DNA of 64,000 nucleotides from Mycolicibacterium flavescens (GTDB lineage: Bacteria; Actinomycetota; Actinomycetes; Mycobacteriales; Mycobacteriaceae). Shown in pieces: positions 61,991 to 64,000 of the stretch. Position numbers and translations under genes: made by a program. The notes below the pieces were generated by a model. It saw only the letters and a program-made list of their open reading frames with translations. It did not search any database and was not told where the DNA came from. The first letter of the stretch is position 1, and the number at the start of each line of letters is the position of its first letter. The stretch is taken from NCBI GenBank assembly GCA_900637135.1, contig LR134353.1:4774001-4838000 (forward strand). The letters run 5' to 3'.

Positions 61991-61996
61991 TAGCGT
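61991..61996 (+). promoter_or_regulatory. -10 box TAGCGT for the second Hsp70-like gene
   Basis: TAGCGT ends 6 nt before ATG 62003; leaderless start. Confidence 0.55.
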
Positions 61997-62002
61997 CATG
62001 CC

Positions 62003-63715
62003 ATGTTCAATCACCAGGCAACTCCGGACCGGCCGCTGGGTGTTTCGGTCGGCGCGACCTACCTCGCCGCGACCAGTGACGGACACGCCGCGGTGATCCG
62101 GCCTTCCGAGCTCACGCTGCACGGGCAGCGACTCACCGGGTTCGTCGACCGCATCGGCGACCCGGTTCCGCTCATCGCCTCCGACGGCTCCGCCCATCGC
62201 CCCGAGCAACTGCTCGCCGAGGCGTTGCGCACGCTCACTCAGTCGGCCGAGGACATCACGGTCGCCGTACCCGCACACTGGCGTCCGTCGGTCGCCGACT
62301 CCTTGCGCCACGCCCTGGGCGGCGACGTGCCGGTGGTGTCGGACGCGACCGCCGCTGTGGCCGCGCTGAACGCCGAACCCGGGCTGCCCTCTCGCGGCGT
62401 CGTCGTGCTCTGCGACTTCGGGGGCAGCGGCACCAACATCACGCTCGTCAACGCATCCTCGGACCACGCCGTGGTCGGCGAGACCGTCCGGTTCGCCGAT
62501 CTTTCCGGCGATCTGGTGGATCAGGCGCTGATGGCACATGTGATGGCTCCGTTGGCTGCTGACACCGACCCGCCCGGAACGGCTGTCGTCGGTTCGCTGG
62601 CGCGGCTACGCGACGAGTGCCGCGCCGCCAAGGAGCGGTTGTCGGCCCACACCGCGACGGCCGTCGCCGTCGCTCTGCCCGGACACCACGCGGACGTCAG
62701 GGTCACCCGCGCCGAGCTCGAGGGGCTCATTCAGCGGCCGGTCACGGATTTCCTTGCCGCGGTGGATGAAACGCTTGAACGCTACGGGGTTCCGGACGCC
62801 GCGGTTTCGGCGGTGGCGACCGTCGGCGGCGGCGCACGCATCCCTCTGCTCACGCAGAAGCTGTCTGAACACCTGCGGGTACCGGTGGTGACCACCGCGC
62901 GGCCGCAATTGGCCGCCGCCGTCGGGACCGCTCTGATCGCCCAGCGCCGGCGCGTCGTCGACCCGGAGACCACGCTCGCGCCCGCCGGGATCGATGAAGC
63001 CACCGTCCGGGTCGAGGCCGGACCGTCGTCGGCCACGTTCGGCGCGCTGGCCTGGTCCGAAGACGACCAGCAGGATGCGCCCCTGCCCTTCACCGATTCG
63101 CGCCCCGAACTTCACTTCGAGCATGAGCAGTGGCAGGAGGAGGCGGCGGCACCGCGACGCTCCCCGCTCATCCTGTTCGGCCTCGCGGCGGCCGCCGCGG
63201 TGGTCACGACGGCCCTGTTCGGCTTCACGCAGTTGCGCGGCGACACCGCCACCCCGGTCGAGGCGGCGACCGTCCTCAGTCCCGCGGCCACGCCACCCCC
63301 CACGCCTGCGGCGCCGGCTCCCACTCCAGTACCCCCGGCGCCGCAGGCCCCTCAACTCACCACGGTCGTCGTGCAACCCGCGCAGCGATCGTCCACACCC
63401 CAGCACCGCAGCCCGCGCCCGGCACCGGCCGCGCAGATGGCGCCCGCAGCACCGCCCTGGACACCCACGCCACCGACGAGCGCCCATCCGTCACCGGAAC
63501 CCGAGACCCCACCGTCCAACCCTGAGCCGCCGGCCGACCCTGAGCCGCCGACCGATCCGCAGACCCCTCCCGTGGCCGACCCCCCACCGATCGATCCGGG
63601 ACCCGGCAACGGCACCCCATCTCCCGATGGTGATCCCGTCGACCCGGATTCGAGCGGCGAGCAAACGGGTACCGACACCGTGCCCGACGAGTCCAGCCCG
63701 ACCGACGGTGCGTAG
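62003..63715 (+). CDS. Membrane-anchored Hsp70-like ATPase without substrate-binding domain, copy 2
   Basis: 570 residues. Same plan as copy 1: ATPase fold at 10-330 (LGVSVGATYLAAT, ITVAVPAHW, VVVLCDFGGSGTNITLVN, VATVGGGARIPLLTQK), linker with FGALAWSEDD (also FRALAWSQDD in copy 1), one span at about 385-408, and an exterior of about 160 residues rich in Pro with Glu, Asp and Ser rather than Thr. Again no peptide-binding domain. The first phosphate loop reads GATYLA instead of GTTNS. Own promoter with CCCCTAA motifs. Confidence 0.85.
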   Translation: MFNHQATPDRPLGVSVGATYLAATSDGHAAVIRPSELTLHGQRLTGFVDRIGDPVPLIASDGSAHRPEQLLAEALRTLTQSAEDITVAVPAHWRPSVADSLRHALGGDVPVVSDATAAVAALNAEPGLPSRGVVVLCDFGGSGTNITLVNASSDHAVVGETVRFADLSGDLVDQALMAHVMAPLAADTDPPGTAVVGSLARLRDECRAAKERLSAHTATAVAVALPGHHADVRVTRAELEGLIQRPVTDFLAAVDETLERYGVPDAAVSAVATVGGGARIPLLTQKLSEHLRVPVVTTARPQLAAAVGTALIAQRRRVVDPETTLAPAGIDEATVRVEAGPSSATFGALAWSEDDQQDAPLPFTDSRPELHFEHEQWQEEAAAPRRSPLILFGLAAAAAVVTTALFGFTQLRGDTATPVEAATVLSPAATPPPTPAAPAPTPVPPAPQAPQLTTVVVQPAQRSSTPQHRSPRPAPAAQMAPAAPPWTPTPPTSAHPSPEPETPPSNPEPPADPEPPTDPQTPPVADPPPIDPGPGNGTPSPDGDPVDPDSSGEQTGTDTVPDESSPTDGA

Positions 63716-63788
63716 TTAGGACAACCTTCGTAGCGGTGTTTCCCTTGGAGATGCAACTATGACTCCCGGGCTTGAGCAGGCCTGAGTT

Positions 63789-63808
63789 AAGTTACCCACC
63801 GGTAACTT
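63789..63808. promoter_or_regulatory. Palindromic operator 1 upstream of the reductase
   Basis: AAGTTACC-CACC-GGTAACTT, perfect 8-bp arms with a 4-nt spacer. First of two near-identical sites with centres 25 bp apart. The type fits a TetR-family repressor encoded elsewhere. Confidence 0.7.
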
Positions 63809-63813
63809 ACGAT

Positions 63814-63833
63814 AAGTTACCCTTGGGTAACTT
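63814..63833. promoter_or_regulatory. Palindromic operator 2 upstream of the reductase
   Basis: AAGTTACCCTTGGGTAACTT, perfect 9-bp arms with a 2-nt spacer, 18 bp before the GTG at 63852. Binding here would block the promoter or translation start region. Confidence 0.75.
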
Positions 63834-63851
63834 GAGAATGGGAGGCGCGCG

Positions 63852-64000
63852 GTGGATACGCAGATGCTGATCAGGCTCGTCGTCGGGCTAGGGCTGACGG
63901 CCCTTGTTCTGGTCTTTGCCGCCAAACGCGTGCTGTGGCTGACGTCATTGATCCGCTCCGGTGCGCCCACCAGCCCGGAGAACAACCGCAAGGACAACCT
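63852..64000 (+). CDS. Iron-sulfur-binding reductase, N-terminal part (Rv0338c-like)
   Basis: The frame opens with GTG 63852 (GGGAGG 6-10 nt upstream) and runs off the window. The visible 49 residues are one membrane span (LIRLVVGLGLTALVLVFAAKRVLWLTSLI) followed by a basic loop (RSGAPTSPENNRKDN). This start and the position near the ini region match Rv0338c, a long membrane reductase with CCG and 4Fe-4S motifs; those parts lie outside. Controlled by the two palindromes upstream. Confidence 0.6.
   Translation, partial: MDTQMLIRLVVGLGLTALVLVFAAKRVLWLTSLIRSGAPTSPENNRKDN

Overview
The window looks like chromosomal DNA of a fast-growing mycobacterium (Mycolicibacterium type). The evidence is high GC, an F420-dependent glucose-6-phosphate dehydrogenase, the iniB-iniA-iniC operon, a dnaK-grpE-dnaJ-hspR operon with HAIR operators, and many genes whose start codon lies 6-8 nt after a TANNNT -10 box (leaderless mRNAs). 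As I recall the M. tuberculosis gene order, blocks matching Rv0407/0406c, Rv0391-0389, Rv0356c-0365c, Rv0380c-0385, Rv0353-0350 and Rv0343-0338c can be seen. The names rest on protein features; the synteny is from memory.

Layout. 1-1.5 kb: two convergent GT-B glycosyltransferases. 1.6-6.3 kb: fgd with an EEP phosphatase, a metallo-beta-lactamase-fold protein, a GNAT enzyme and an SDR under a palindromic operator. 6.3-10.1 kb: one operon, purT - membrane protein - rhodanese - metZ - small protein. 10.1-14.2 kb: MarR regulator divergent from an MMPL transporter, then a P450 with its [3Fe-4S] ferredoxin. 14.2-21.8 kb: thioesterase, purA, M50 protease, CDF metal exporter with its own inverted repeat, DUF3151, anchored Cys-pair protein, fba. 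21.8-29.8 kb: Zn-ADH, DedA, and a six-gene minus-strand run ending in GH76 and an NhaA-thioredoxin fusion. 30-32.5 kb: clpB, with HAIR and SigH-type sites. 32.7-39.9 kb: small exported proteins, GAP-family protein, TetR/ABC-2-like pair, globin-reductase fusion, a second Zn-ADH, mutarotase. 39.9-44.3 kb: dnaK-grpE-dnaJ-hspR. 44.3-47.4 kb: hemerythrin, DinB-fold protein, LLM enzyme and two anchored Thr-rich proteins. 47.5-52 kb: a cyclase/AAA-type giant paired with a GT1 glycosyltransferase.

52-63.7 kb is the most interesting part: iniC, iniA, iniB, a second short IniB-type protein, two membrane-anchored Hsp70-like ATPases without a substrate-binding domain, and an AAA/LuxR-type regulator. Three promoter regions here carry clustered CCCCTAA motifs (eight copies), which suggests one regulon linking the dynamin-like Ini proteins, IniB-type proteins and the Hsp70-like envelope proteins, controlled by the LuxR-type regulator. 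The cell-wall-stress response of iniBAC is known; the wider unit proposed here is inference. The window ends inside a gene resembling Rv0338c (iron-sulfur reductase), behind two strong tandem operators. No tRNA, rRNA, CRISPR, insertion sequence or prophage was seen, and no gene-free stretch exceeds 300 bp.
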